A stretch of DNA of 13,996 bases, from the NCBI GenBank assembly GCA_019310665.1, contig JAFDDW010000009.1, positions 1-13,996 on the forward strand, in the 5' to 3' direction. Source of the DNA: Deltaproteobacteria bacterium (GTDB lineage: Bacteria > Desulfobacterota > Desulfobacteria > Desulfobacterales > JAFDCJ01). Of the stretch, positions 1 to 6,426 are shown piece after piece (position 1 is the stretch's first letter; each line of letters opens with the position of its first letter). The notes under the pieces were generated by a model. It saw nothing but the letters and a program-made list of their open reading frames with translations, did no database searches and had not been told where the DNA came from. Position numbers and translations under genes: made by a program.

Positions 1-120
1 TACGGGTTGCGGGGTTCGGGTTACGAGGTGCGGGTTACGAGTTACGAGGCTCGTGTTACGGGGTGAAAACCAGAACCATCCGAGATTCGCAATTGCAGAA
101 CCCGCAACGCGTAACCCGGA
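1..120. repeat. Degenerate short-unit repeat cluster with inverted arms, upstream of recR
   Basis: Bases 1-62 are a run of 6-8-bp units of the form GGGTTACG, GGGTTGCG or GAGTTACG. Bases 96-120 carry the same motif in the opposite orientation (AACCCGCAACGCGTAACCC). The two arms could pair around an unrelated ~35-bp spacer. No convincing reading frame crosses the segment. The left end is cut by the window, so the full length is unknown. It belongs to the same style of intergenic array seen at six other places here, each with a different unit sequence. Confidence 0.75.
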
Positions 121-143
121 TAAGATAGACATTATTTCATAAA

Positions 144-180
144 TTTAGGCACTTTAGGCATTTTAGTGCATTTTAGGCAT
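144..180 (+). repeat. Four tandem 9-10-bp units (TTTAGGCAT) at the recR translation start
   Basis: Units are TTTAGGCAC (144-152), TTTAGGCAT (153-161), TTTAGTGCAT (162-171) and TTTAGGCAT (172-180). The last unit contains TTAGG, which ends 9 nt before the preferred recR ATG at 187. It is the only Shine-Dalgarno-like sequence there, so the repeat itself appears to supply the ribosome-binding site. An upstream in-frame GTG at 166 lies inside the repeat and is less likely as a start. Confidence 0.7.
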
Positions 181-186
181 TTATCT

Positions 187-786
187 ATGAGTTATTATCC
201 AGCTTCAATTCAAAATTTGATTAAAAACATTGCCAAGCTTCCGGGCATCGGAGAAAAAACGGCCGAACGCCTGGCGTTGCACATTTTGCGAGCACCGCGC
301 CACGAGGCTGAAGCGTTGGCGCAAAGCCTTTTGAATATCAAAGACAAGGTGAGATTTTGTTCCAAATGTTTTGCTTTTAGCGACAGTGAGTTGTGCAGGT
401 TGTGCCGTGATCCGGCAAGAGATCCCTCCGTCTTATGTGTGGTCGAGCAGCCGGCGGATATGGTAGCGATCGAAAAATCGGGCGCCTTTCGAGGAATGTA
501 TCATGTTCTTTCAGGCGTGCTTTCTCCCATGAACGGAGTCGGTCCGGAGAATATTCGCATCCGGGAGCTGATGACCCGGATACAAAACGATCAGGTAAAA
601 GAGGTTGTGCTGGCTACCGGTACCAATGTTGAGGGAGAGGCGACAGCGTCCTATATCGCCCAGCTTCTGGCAAAGCATCAAATTGAAGTGACCCGGATTG
701 CATCCGGAGTGCCTATGGGGGGCGATCTCAAATATGTGGACCAGGTTACTTTGAAAAGAGCCATGGAGACCCGACATGCCCTCTGA
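187..786 (+). CDS. recR: Recombination mediator protein RecR
   Basis: RecR acts with RecO (and RecF) to load RecA onto SSB-coated single-stranded DNA during gap repair in the cytoplasm. The 199-residue product has the full family layout. A helix-hairpin-helix sits at ~18-35 (LPGIGEKTAERLA). A C4 zinc motif follows (Cys58, Cys61, Cys70, Cys73). A Toprim domain runs from ~81, starting VLCVVEQ with Glu87 and including the VLATGTNVEGEATA stretch at ~141-154. The length matches the usual ~200 residues. The ATG at 187 is preferred over the GTG at 166 because the protein then begins MSYYPASIQ, typical of RecR, whereas the seven extra residues are encoded by a tandem repeat. The last 11 bp overlap the next gene, implying translational coupling. 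In many genomes recR follows dnaX and ybaB; here the upstream DNA is repeat sequence. Confidence 0.97.
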   Translation: MSYYPASIQNLIKNIAKLPGIGEKTAERLALHILRAPRHEAEALAQSLLNIKDKVRFCSKCFAFSDSELCRLCRDPARDPSVLCVVEQPADMVAIEKSGAFRGMYHVLSGVLSPMNGVGPENIRIRELMTRIQNDQVKEVVLATGTNVEGEATASYIAQLLAKHQIEVTRIASGVPMGGDLKYVDQVTLKRAMETRHAL

Positions 787-1192
787 ACTCATAGACCCCG
801 ATGCGCTTTTTGAATGTCGCCAGTGCGGCGATTGCTGTAAGGGGTATGGCGGAACCTACGTAACCCGCAAAGACATTGAGGCGATTTCCCGCTATATCGG
901 CACCGATCCCCGGAAATTTGTGACCGAATATTGCCAGTTATCCGGCCAAAGATCGGTATTGGCCCAGCGAACGGATGGCTACTGTATTTTTTGGGATGAA
1001 CTTTGCACCATTCATCCGGTTAAACCCCTTATGTGCCGGCGATGGCCCTTTGTGAAAAGTCTTCTGGTGGATTCAAGAAACTGGCAGATTATGGCTGATT
1101 CCTGTCCCGGCATTCGTGCTGATGTCCCTGTTCGCACGGTAGAAAAATGTGTTAAAAAAATACTTTCTGAAGAGCGACGGGGTCTTCGATGA
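776..1192 (+). CDS. YkgJ-family cysteine cluster protein (CxxCxxCC)
   Basis: This 138-residue cytoplasmic protein belongs to the YkgJ/UPF0153 family, proposed to bind zinc or an iron-sulfur cluster; its biochemical role is unknown. The defining N-terminal cluster is Cys14-x2-Cys17-x2-Cys20-Cys21. Further conserved cysteines are Cys70, Cys77 and Cys87, in the GYCIFWDELCTIHPVKPLMC context typical of the family, plus Cys110 and Cys125. No signal peptide or membrane segment is visible. The start ATG follows GGAG by ~7 nt and lies inside the end of recR. The stop overlaps the ATG of the kinase gene by 4 nt (ATGA). The three genes are therefore almost certainly one transcript with coupled translation, which makes a redox- or metal-responsive partner for the kinase conceivable (inference). 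Confidence 0.88.
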   Translation: MPSELIDPDALFECRQCGDCCKGYGGTYVTRKDIEAISRYIGTDPRKFVTEYCQLSGQRSVLAQRTDGYCIFWDELCTIHPVKPLMCRRWPFVKSLLVDSRNWQIMADSCPGIRADVPVRTVEKCVKKILSEERRGLR

Positions 1193-2460
1193 ATGACGGG
1201 GAAAAAACCAAGGCCCAACTCATCAGCGAAATGCAAATTATGCGGCGGCAGCTTGAGCATCTCGAGACGTTGCAGCGGCAATACGAAAAGACGTTGCGCG
1301 ACAGCCAGCATCAGCTTCAGCAAGCTCAAAAGATGGAAACCCTGGGCACACTGGTGGCAGGGGTGGCCCATGAAATCAATAATCCCATCAACTTGATTAT
1401 GTACAATATTCCGCTCCTGCAAAAAATATGGGCCGACTTTATGCCGGTTTTAAAAGAACGCCAGCAGCGGGAGCCGGATCAAAAATTTGGTGGTTTTGAC
1501 TATGATTTTCTGACAGACAACCTGGTCCAGCTGGTTGCCGATATGGAAATGGCTGCCCATCGGATCACCAAAACGGTCTCCGACTTAAAAAATTTCTCCC
1601 GGCAATCCAATGTTGTAGAAAAGGCGCCGCTGCAGGTGAACAGCGCCGTGAAAAACGCCATGCGATTGGCGCAAACCACCTTACGAACCTCAGCTGTTGA
1701 AGTCAATCTCAAACTCGGCGATAACCTGCCTGACATTGACGGCAATCTCCAAAGTATCGAGCAGATCATTTTAAATATTCTCATCAACGCTGTTCAGGCC
1801 ATCGATCACGATCAGGGAAAGATCGACGTCACTACCGGATTTCGGAACAAGGACGGAAGGGTTTATATTCGCATCACTGATAACGGCAGGGGAATTTCAA
1901 CCACTATTGCTGAAAAAATTTTTCTGCCTTTCATAACAGACAAACAGTCTCAAGGAGGCACCGGCCTTGGCCTTTCTGTCAGCTATTCATTGGCCAAAGC
2001 CCATGAGGGTGAAATAATTTTTGATAGCCGGCCGGGTGCAGGAACGTCGTTTACAATCTATTTGCCATCTGTCTTAAAAGGCCAGGCCGCCAAAATTCTG
2101 GTAGTCGATGATGATAATGCCATCCGCCAGATGCTTATTGAAGCGCTTACCATGGATCATCAGTACCTGGTCGAAGAGGCTTCCAACGGGATAGAGGCGT
2201 CGATAAAACTTGGTACCTATCGTCCGGACCTTCTGATTTTGGATATCTTCATGCCCGAAATGGATGGACTTGAGCTGTGTCGAATTATCAGCAGTGAACC
2301 CGAGTTGTCTGAAATGAAGGTGATCGTTACTACCGGATATCCGGAGCACCCCAAGCTGGATGAAATCATCGCGCTGGGTTATACCAACATTTTCTCGAAA
2401 CCCTTTGATCTGCTGAATTTTGTTCAGGCCCTTGGTAAGATATTGGGGGAAAAGGATTGA
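1189..2460 (+). CDS. Soluble hybrid histidine kinase with C-terminal receiver domain
   Basis: This 423-residue two-component protein has no membrane segment and no recognisable sensory domain. An N-terminal charged coiled coil (~5-50) leads into the dimerisation/phosphoacceptor helix with His61 in GVAHEINNPINL. The ATPase domain shows the N box (NILINAVQA, ~196-204), G1 box (DNGRGIS, ~231-237), F box (FLPF) and G2 box (GGTGLGLS). A receiver follows from ~302: acidic pocket Asp307-Asp309, predicted phosphoacceptor Asp352 in LDIFMPEMDG, Thr381/Thr382 and Lys404. There is no DNA-binding output domain, so signalling must go through an unlinked partner or through His-to-Asp transfer inside the protein. 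The start overlaps the YkgJ-like gene by 4 nt. The TGA stop lies in the first unit of a downstream octamer array. The input signal is not evident from the sequence. Confidence 0.93.
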   Translation: MNDGEKTKAQLISEMQIMRRQLEHLETLQRQYEKTLRDSQHQLQQAQKMETLGTLVAGVAHEINNPINLIMYNIPLLQKIWADFMPVLKERQQREPDQKFGGFDYDFLTDNLVQLVADMEMAAHRITKTVSDLKNFSRQSNVVEKAPLQVNSAVKNAMRLAQTTLRTSAVEVNLKLGDNLPDIDGNLQSIEQIILNILINAVQAIDHDQGKIDVTTGFRNKDGRVYIRITDNGRGISTTIAEKIFLPFITDKQSQGGTGLGLSVSYSLAKAHEGEIIFDSRPGAGTSFTIYLPSVLKGQAAKILVVDDDNAIRQMLIEALTMDHQYLVEEASNGIEASIKLGTYRPDLLILDIFMPEMDGLELCRIISSEPELSEMKVIVTTGYPEHPKLDEIIALGYTNIFSKPFDLLNFVQALGKILGEKD

Positions 2461-2568
2461 GGAATTGAGGGATTGAGGGATTCAGGGATTGATGGATGGA
2501 GGAATTCAAGAATTAGATTGATAGAATACATTCAATTCCTAAATTCCTAAATTCGTAATTCCTCAATT
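2454..2568. repeat. Inverted octamer arrays around a TTGATAGAATACATT core
   Basis: The left arm (2454-~2507) is built of 8-bp units such as GGAATTGA, GGGATTGA and GGGATTCA. The right arm (2533-2568) has the inverse units CAATTCCT, AAATTCCT and AAATTCGT. Between them at 2518-2532 is TTGATAGAATACATT, one base different from the sequence at 6331-6345. The left arm includes the kinase stop codon (2458-2460). The right arm includes the stop of the mscS remnant on the other strand (2563-2565). The arms are complementary and could form a long imperfect hairpin. Confidence 0.8.
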
Positions 2569-2658
2569 TGTCTCTTTTTTTATATAAATATCCCGTTTGG
2601 GGTAGGGTATCTCAACCCCGTGTTCATCAAAGGCGGTTTTAACCCTGTCGGTTATATC
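2563..2658 (-). pseudogene. 3' remnant of an MscS-family mechanosensitive channel gene
   Basis: On the minus strand the frame ending in TGA at 2563-2565 encodes DITDRVKTAF followed by DEHGVEIPYPKRDIYIKKETN. The stretch FDEHGVEIPYP with the following KRDIYIKK is the hallmark C-terminal tail of small-conductance mechanosensitive channels, whose usual form is FDxxGIEIPFPQRDVxI. Reading upstream, the frame meets an in-frame TAA (2662-2664) at the point where the next repeat element starts. No start codon, membrane helices or pore sequence occur here, so only about 31 codons survive. It lies between two repeat elements, which suggests the rest was lost by rearrangement at the repeats. Family recognition is from memory of the motif. 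Alternative: a chance short frame, unlikely given how specific the match is. Confidence 0.8.
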
Positions 2659-2742
2659 GGATTACGGATTCCGAAGTTTCGGTTTTTATAAAATCGACAG
2701 GATTCCTTAAATCCCAAATCCGAAATCCAAAATCCCCAATCG
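2654..2742. repeat. Perfect AAATCCN heptamer array with inverted left arm and degenerate core
   Basis: The right arm is in exact 7-bp register: AAATCCC (2709-2715), AAATCCG (2716-2722), AAATCCA (2723-2729), AAATCCC (2730-2736), then CAATCG. The left arm (2654-2673, TATCGGATTACGGATTCCG) carries the inverse unit CGGATT. Between them, 2694-2708 (TCGACAGGATTCCTT) matches the TTGACAGAATACATT core at 11 of 15 positions. The array begins ~15 bp downstream of the frdB stop. Confidence 0.78.
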
Positions 2743-2757
2743 AAAGACCCGCAACTC

Positions 2758-3522
2758 CTAGTTTTCTTCTGAAAAAAAGCTGGCCATGAGAAACTCCCGG
2801 TTCATTCGGGCAATGTTGACGATGGAAATTTCCTTGGGGCATTCGGCCTCGCATTCCCTTTCATTGGTGCAGTTGCCGAATCCCAGTCGATCCATGGTCT
2901 TCAGCATATTGATTGCCCTTTTGGCGGCTTCCGGACGTCCCTGGGGCAGCAAGGCAAGGTGAGAAATCTTGGCCCCCGTAAAGAGCATGGCGGCGGCATT
3001 GGGGCATGCCGCTACGCAGGCGCCGCAGCCGATGCAGGCGGCCGCATCCATGGCTTTTTCGGCGGCGGCCTGGGGTGCCGGGATGGCATTGGCATCCTGT
3101 GCGCCTCCGGTGTTGGCCGAAATGAATCCGCCGGCCTGGATAATTATGTCAAATGCACTGCGGTCGACGACCAGATCTTTGATGATCGGAAAGGCCTTCG
3201 CCCGCCACGGTTCGACAACCACGGTATCACCATCAGAGAAATGCCGCATATGCAGCTGGCACAGGGTCGTGCCTTTCTCAGGTCCATGGGCGCGTCCGTT
3301 CACCACCGCTCCGCACATGCCGCAGATACCTTCCCGGCAGTCGTGATCATAGGCGATCGGGTCTTTGCCCGCCAAGGTCAATTTTTCATTGATCACATCC
3401 AGCATTTCAAGAAACGACATGTCGGTTGAAATATCGGTGGCCGGGTAGGTATCAAGACGGCCCTTGCGGTCAGGTCCGCTTTGACGCCATATTTTCAATG
3501 TTAAATTGATCGTTTTGGTCAC
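2758..3522 (-). CDS. frdB: Fumarate reductase/succinate dehydrogenase iron-sulfur subunit
   Basis: This 254-residue electron-transfer subunit passes electrons between the FAD of the flavoprotein and the heme-bearing membrane anchor. Three cluster motifs are visible. The [2Fe-2S] ferredoxin domain has Cys62, Cys67, Cys70 (CREGICGMC) and Cys88. The C-terminal domain has the [4Fe-4S] motif Cys163-x2-Cys166-x2-Cys169-x3-Cys173 (CIGCGACVAACPN). Cys218, Cys224 and Cys228 probably complete the [3Fe-4S] site together with the second motif. The start is GTG, overlapping the frdA stop by 4 nt (GTGA), with AAAGGAGC ~7 nt upstream. It is the last gene of the operon. The close gene order and B-type anchor resemble the Wolinella/Bacteroides/Desulfobacterota enzymes. 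Whether it runs as fumarate reductase or succinate dehydrogenase in vivo cannot be told from sequence. Confidence 0.95.
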   Translation of the reverse strand: MTKTINLTLKIWRQSGPDRKGRLDTYPATDISTDMSFLEMLDVINEKLTLAGKDPIAYDHDCREGICGMCGAVVNGRAHGPEKGTTLCQLHMRHFSDGDTVVVEPWRAKAFPIIKDLVVDRSAFDIIIQAGGFISANTGGAQDANAIPAPQAAAEKAMDAAACIGCGACVAACPNAAAMLFTGAKISHLALLPQGRPEAAKRAINMLKTMDRLGFGNCTNERECEAECPKEISIVNIARMNREFLMASFFSEEN

Positions 3523-5432
3523 TTGTAGCTCCTTTGAGATAAATCAACATTTTCAAAAACCAGAGGCTCTTTGTGAACTTGCGGCTCCTTGTCGCCGCCG
3601 CTAAACTCCCAGGCGGCCGCATAACAGAAATTTTCATCATCGCGTCTGGCTTCGTGTGCTTCGGTTTGATAGGCCTCGTTAAAGTGGCCGCCGCAGGATT
3701 CCTGGCGGGCCAGGGCATCCATGATCATTAATTCGGCAAATTCCAGAAAATCGGCCGCGCGTCCGGCCCTTTCAAGGCTCTGGTTAAAATCTTTACCGGA
3801 CCCCGGAACAGTGACATTTTCCCAGAATTCCCCCCGCAGTTGCTGGATGAGATTACGGGCTTTCTCAAGTCCCTCGTTGTTGCGCGCCATGCCGCAATAC
3901 TCCCACATAATCAGGCCCAGTTCCTTGTGGATGTCGTCGACGGTTCGCTTGCCATTGATGGCAAGCAGCTTATCGGTGCGGGATTGAACCTCATTCTCAG
4001 TTTCTTTAAAAGCGGCATGGTCGGTGGAAACATCCGGTAATTCTGCACCGGCCAGATAGCCGCCGATGGTATAGGGGATGATAAAATAGCCGTCAGCCAG
4101 CCCCTGCATAAGGGCACTGGCTCCCAGACGATTGGCACCGTGGTCTGAAAAATTGGCCTCGCCCATGACAAAGAGCCCATCGATGGTGCTCATCAGGTTG
4201 TAGTCCACCCACAGCCCGCCCATGGTGTAGTGAACCGCCGGATAGATCCTCATCGGGGTCTCGTAAGGGTCTTCAGCGGTAATTTTTTCGTACATCTGAA
4301 AAAGGTTGCCGTATTTATTTTCAATGACCGCTTTGGTGTCCCGTTTGATGGCATCGGCAAAATCCAGATAAACCGCCAGCCTCGTCTTTCCGACGCCTTT
4401 GCCCATATCGCACTGCTCCTTGGCGTTGCGGGAGGCGACGTCGCGCGGCACCAGGTTTCCGAAACTCGGATATTTTTCTTCCAGAAAATAGTCCCTTTCC
4501 GCTTCCGGTATTTGACTGGGAGACCTTTTGTCGCCGGGGTTTTTGGGTACCCATACGCGACCGTCGTTTCTCAGGCTCTCACTCATCAGGGTCAATTTAG
4601 ACTGGTAGGTGCCGTGAACCGGGATACAGGTGGGATGAATCTGGGTAAAGCACGGATTCGCAAACCAGGCCCCTTTTTTGTAAACTCTGAAGGCTGCGGT
4701 TACATTGGAAGCCATGGCATTGGTTGAAAGGAAAAACACATTTCCGTAACCGCCCGTACACAGGACGACGGCATGGGCATCATGGCGTTCAATTTGCCCG
4801 TTTATCAAGTTGCGGACCACAATACCCCTGGCCTGGCCATTGATCACGACCAGGTCCAGCATTTCACGGCGGGCAAACATTTGAACTTTACCGTCAGCGA
4901 TCTGGCGCGATAAGGCGCTGTATGCTCCCAGCAGCAATTGTTGCCCTGTCTGTCCCCGGGCATAAAAGGTTCGCGAGACCTGGGCGCCGCCAAATGACCG
5001 GTTGGCCAGCAGGCCGCCGTAATCCCTGGCAAAGGGGATCCCCTGGGCCACGCAGTGGTCGATGATATGGTTGCTGACTTGTGCCAGCCGATACACATTG
5101 GCCTCTCGGGATCTGAAATCACCGCCTTTTACGGTATCGTAAAACAGACGCCAGATGCTGTCTCCGTCATTGGGATAATTTTTAGCGGCATTGATACCGC
5201 CCTGGGCGGCGATACTGTGTGCTCGCCGGGGGCTGTCCTGGATGCAGAAGGTCTTGACATTATAGCCCAGTTCAGCAAGGGTTGCAGCGGCAGAACCGCC
5301 GGCCAGCCCGGTGCCGACAACGATGATATCATACTTTCGTTTATTGGCCGGATTAATAAGTTTTAGCTCAAAAAGATGTCGGTCCCATTTTTCCGCAAGG
5401 GGTCCTCCGGGAATTTTTGCATCAAGCGGCAT
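3519..5432 (-). CDS. frdA: Fumarate reductase/succinate dehydrogenase flavoprotein subunit
   Basis: This is the catalytic 637-residue subunit that interconverts fumarate and succinate. A dinucleotide-binding motif opens the FAD domain at ~40-46 (GTGLAGG). His72 in AHSIAAQGGINAAK is the expected site of covalent FAD attachment. The substrate-domain segments SRTFYARGQTG (~153-163), HPTCIP (~266-271) and LVPRDVASR (~327-335) are present. Near the C-terminal half are HYTMGGLWVDY and DHGANRLGAS, both typical of active members. The ~640-residue length fits the type-B enzymes that pair with a single diheme cytochrome b. The ATG is preceded by AAGGA ~8 nt upstream. It begins 12 bp after frdC and overlaps frdB by 4 nt. 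No twin-arginine leader is seen, so the enzyme should face the cytoplasm. Confidence 0.97.
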   Translation of the reverse strand: MPLDAKIPGGPLAEKWDRHLFELKLINPANKRKYDIIVVGTGLAGGSAAATLAELGYNVKTFCIQDSPRRAHSIAAQGGINAAKNYPNDGDSIWRLFYDTVKGGDFRSREANVYRLAQVSNHIIDHCVAQGIPFARDYGGLLANRSFGGAQVSRTFYARGQTGQQLLLGAYSALSRQIADGKVQMFARREMLDLVVINGQARGIVVRNLINGQIERHDAHAVVLCTGGYGNVFFLSTNAMASNVTAAFRVYKKGAWFANPCFTQIHPTCIPVHGTYQSKLTLMSESLRNDGRVWVPKNPGDKRSPSQIPEAERDYFLEEKYPSFGNLVPRDVASRNAKEQCDMGKGVGKTRLAVYLDFADAIKRDTKAVIENKYGNLFQMYEKITAEDPYETPMRIYPAVHYTMGGLWVDYNLMSTIDGLFVMGEANFSDHGANRLGASALMQGLADGYFIIPYTIGGYLAGAELPDVSTDHAAFKETENEVQSRTDKLLAINGKRTVDDIHKELGLIMWEYCGMARNNEGLEKARNLIQQLRGEFWENVTVPGSGKDFNQSLERAGRAADFLEFAELMIMDALARQESCGGHFNEAYQTEAHEARRDDENFCYAAAWEFSGGDKEPQVHKEPLVFENVDLSQRSYK

Positions 5433-5444
5433 GATTTTTCCTTT

Positions 5445-6086
5445 CTATCCCGCAAACGATAAATAAATCGGAATAATACCAAAACCGAATCCAACAGCCA
5501 GGCTGAAAATAATACTCAAGGCCATGATAAACGGCATATATTTTATGTGGTTGGCGCCGATTGTCTGGAAGGCACTCCATAAACCGTGGCTGACATGCAC
5601 GGCTGCGACAATCATTGCCAGGATATAGATGACGACATAAAAGGGATTTTCAAAGGTTTGGGCGACAATTTGATAGATGGTTGTATTGGTTTTGTCCACA
5701 AAATGGAAATTTATCAGATGCAGGATGATAAACGTCAGCAGCAGGATTCCGGTATAGGGCATCGTGGCCGAACCAATGGTTCGTCCGCCGGCCCATTTGT
5801 TGACGGCATAGCGGCTGGTCCGCGCTCTGAAATTTTGATAAAACAGGGTGAGGCCTGCACATACGTGCACGACGGCAAAAACCAGAAGGCCCCATTCCAT
5901 CAGGGTTAACACCGGTCCCAGGGCATGCAGATGTTCGGCATATGAGTTAAACGCATCTTTTCCGCCGTAAATCGTCAGGTTGCCTGCCAGATGCCCGGCC
6001 AGAAAACCGCAAAACGCCAGGCCGGTTAGGGCCATCAGCAATTTTTTGCCGATGGAGGACCAGAGAGTTTGAATCATCCAGTTCAT
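5445..6086 (-). CDS. frdC: Fumarate reductase/succinate dehydrogenase cytochrome b membrane anchor
   Basis: This 213-residue integral membrane subunit carries heme b and the quinone site. It has five predicted membrane helices: ~13-35, 58-82, 107-129, 148-170 and 184-208. Histidines suited to bis-His heme ligation are His32 (LAGHLAGN), His74 (VVHVCAG), His123 (ILHLINFH) and His164/His167 (AAVHVSHG). This is the pattern of the single-subunit diheme (type B) anchor. The open frame extends to 6131, but the ATG at 6086 is chosen because GGGAG lies ~7 nt upstream and the protein then begins MNWMIQTLWSSIGKKLLMA like its relatives. The longer start would add 15 residues, partly encoded by a tRNA-like fragment. 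It is the first gene of the frdCAB operon. Confidence 0.92.
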   Translation of the reverse strand: MNWMIQTLWSSIGKKLLMALTGLAFCGFLAGHLAGNLTIYGGKDAFNSYAEHLHALGPVLTLMEWGLLVFAVVHVCAGLTLFYQNFRARTSRYAVNKWAGGRTIGSATMPYTGILLLTFIILHLINFHFVDKTNTTIYQIVAQTFENPFYVVIYILAMIVAAVHVSHGLWSAFQTIGANHIKYMPFIMALSIIFSLAVGFGFGIIPIYLSFAG

Positions 6087-6129
6087 TTTTTTCTCCCTAG
6101 AAATGGTTTCCGATATCTTATCCCGCCGC

Positions 6130-6159
6130 ATTTGAACCCAGGACCTCTGAATCCGTAAG
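6130..6159 (-). pseudogene. tRNA-Arg(ACG)-like internal fragment in the frdC leader
   Basis: Read on the minus strand, this segment gives TTACGGATTCAG followed by AGGTCCTGGGTTCAAAT. It fits tRNA positions ~32 to 60: U33, anticodon ACG, the 3' anticodon-stem strand, a five-base variable region AGGTC, T-stem CTGGG and T-loop TTCAAAT. The bases after the T-loop (GCGGC) do not pair with CTGGG. The bases before the loop (ACCGC) do not pair with TTCAG. No acceptor stem or D-arm is present. It is therefore not a functional tRNA. It lies 44 bp upstream of the frdC start. It may be a scar of recombination at a tRNA gene. Alternative: chance resemblance. Confidence 0.5.
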
Positions 6160-6172
6160 CGGTCACAAAAAT

Positions 6173-6205
6173 TTTATAGTTAGTTATTTTCATTTTGCAT
6201 GTCAA
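6173..6205 (-). promoter_or_regulatory. Possible promoter of the frdCAB operon
   Basis: On the minus strand TTGACA (6205-6200) is followed by an AT-rich stretch and TATAAA (6178-6173). The 21-bp spacing is long for a sigma-70 promoter. A 17-bp spacing would place a poor hexamer (TAACTA) instead. This is the only promoter-like pair in the frdC leader, and it would place the tRNA-like fragment in the transcript. Confidence 0.3.
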
Positions 6206-6277
6206 TAGAATTGTTGCCGAGATCGGGATAACGTCAAAGCATATCCTAACCCGGGCAAGCCGGTATTGAATATTGAT

Positions 6278-6388
6278 CCGCCGGAGGCGGAAAGATTTGT
6301 GGTATCGCTTCGCTCTGTCTTTTTTTAAAATTGACAGAATACATTATTCGATGTTCGACGTTCAATGTTCGATGTTCGATGTTCAATT
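6278..6388. repeat. Composite repeat: GC hairpin, T-rich dyad, core TTGACAGAATACATT, six TTCGATG heptamers
   Basis: A short hairpin CCGCCGGAGGCGG (6278-6290) leads through GGTATCGCTTCGCTCTGTC into a T7 run. Then comes the core TTGACAGAATACATT (6331-6345). TCTGTC (6314-6319) and GACAGA (6333-6338) form a dyad across the T run. Directly after the core are six units in exact 7-bp register: TTCGATG (6347-6353), TTCGACG, TTCAATG, TTCGATG, TTCGATG and TTCAATT (to 6388). It lies between the convergent-side end of the HD-domain gene and the frd promoter region. It may act as a transcription stop on either strand, but no classic terminator is evident. Confidence 0.82.
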
Positions 6389-6426
6389 TTTGGGTGATTG
6401 GAATTTTCAGGCCCGGTCAACGAAGC

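Noticed and set aside
1012..1422. 136-codon minus-strand frame across the YkgJ-like and kinase genes
   Set aside because: Antisense shadow of two well-supported overlapping genes; no domain recognised.
2671..2688. CCGAAGTTTCGG followed by TTTTT as an intrinsic terminator
   Set aside because: The stem is only 4 bp with a usable loop and the T run is short; it is more simply part of the left arm of the heptamer element.
2639..2854. 71-codon minus-strand frame overlapping the end of frdB
   Set aside because: Out-of-frame reading of frdB continuing into repeat DNA; the real frdB ends at 2758.
2959..3429. 156-codon plus-strand frame
   Set aside because: Shadow of frdB on the opposite strand, with composition typical of antisense GC-rich codons.
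6087..6131. Upstream start for frdC (15 extra residues)
   Set aside because: GGGAG is correctly spaced for the ATG at 6086, and the longer form overlaps the tRNA-like fragment.
6130..6205. Functional tRNA gene
   Set aside because: No acceptor stem, D-arm or paired T-stem; only an internal tRNA-like segment exists.
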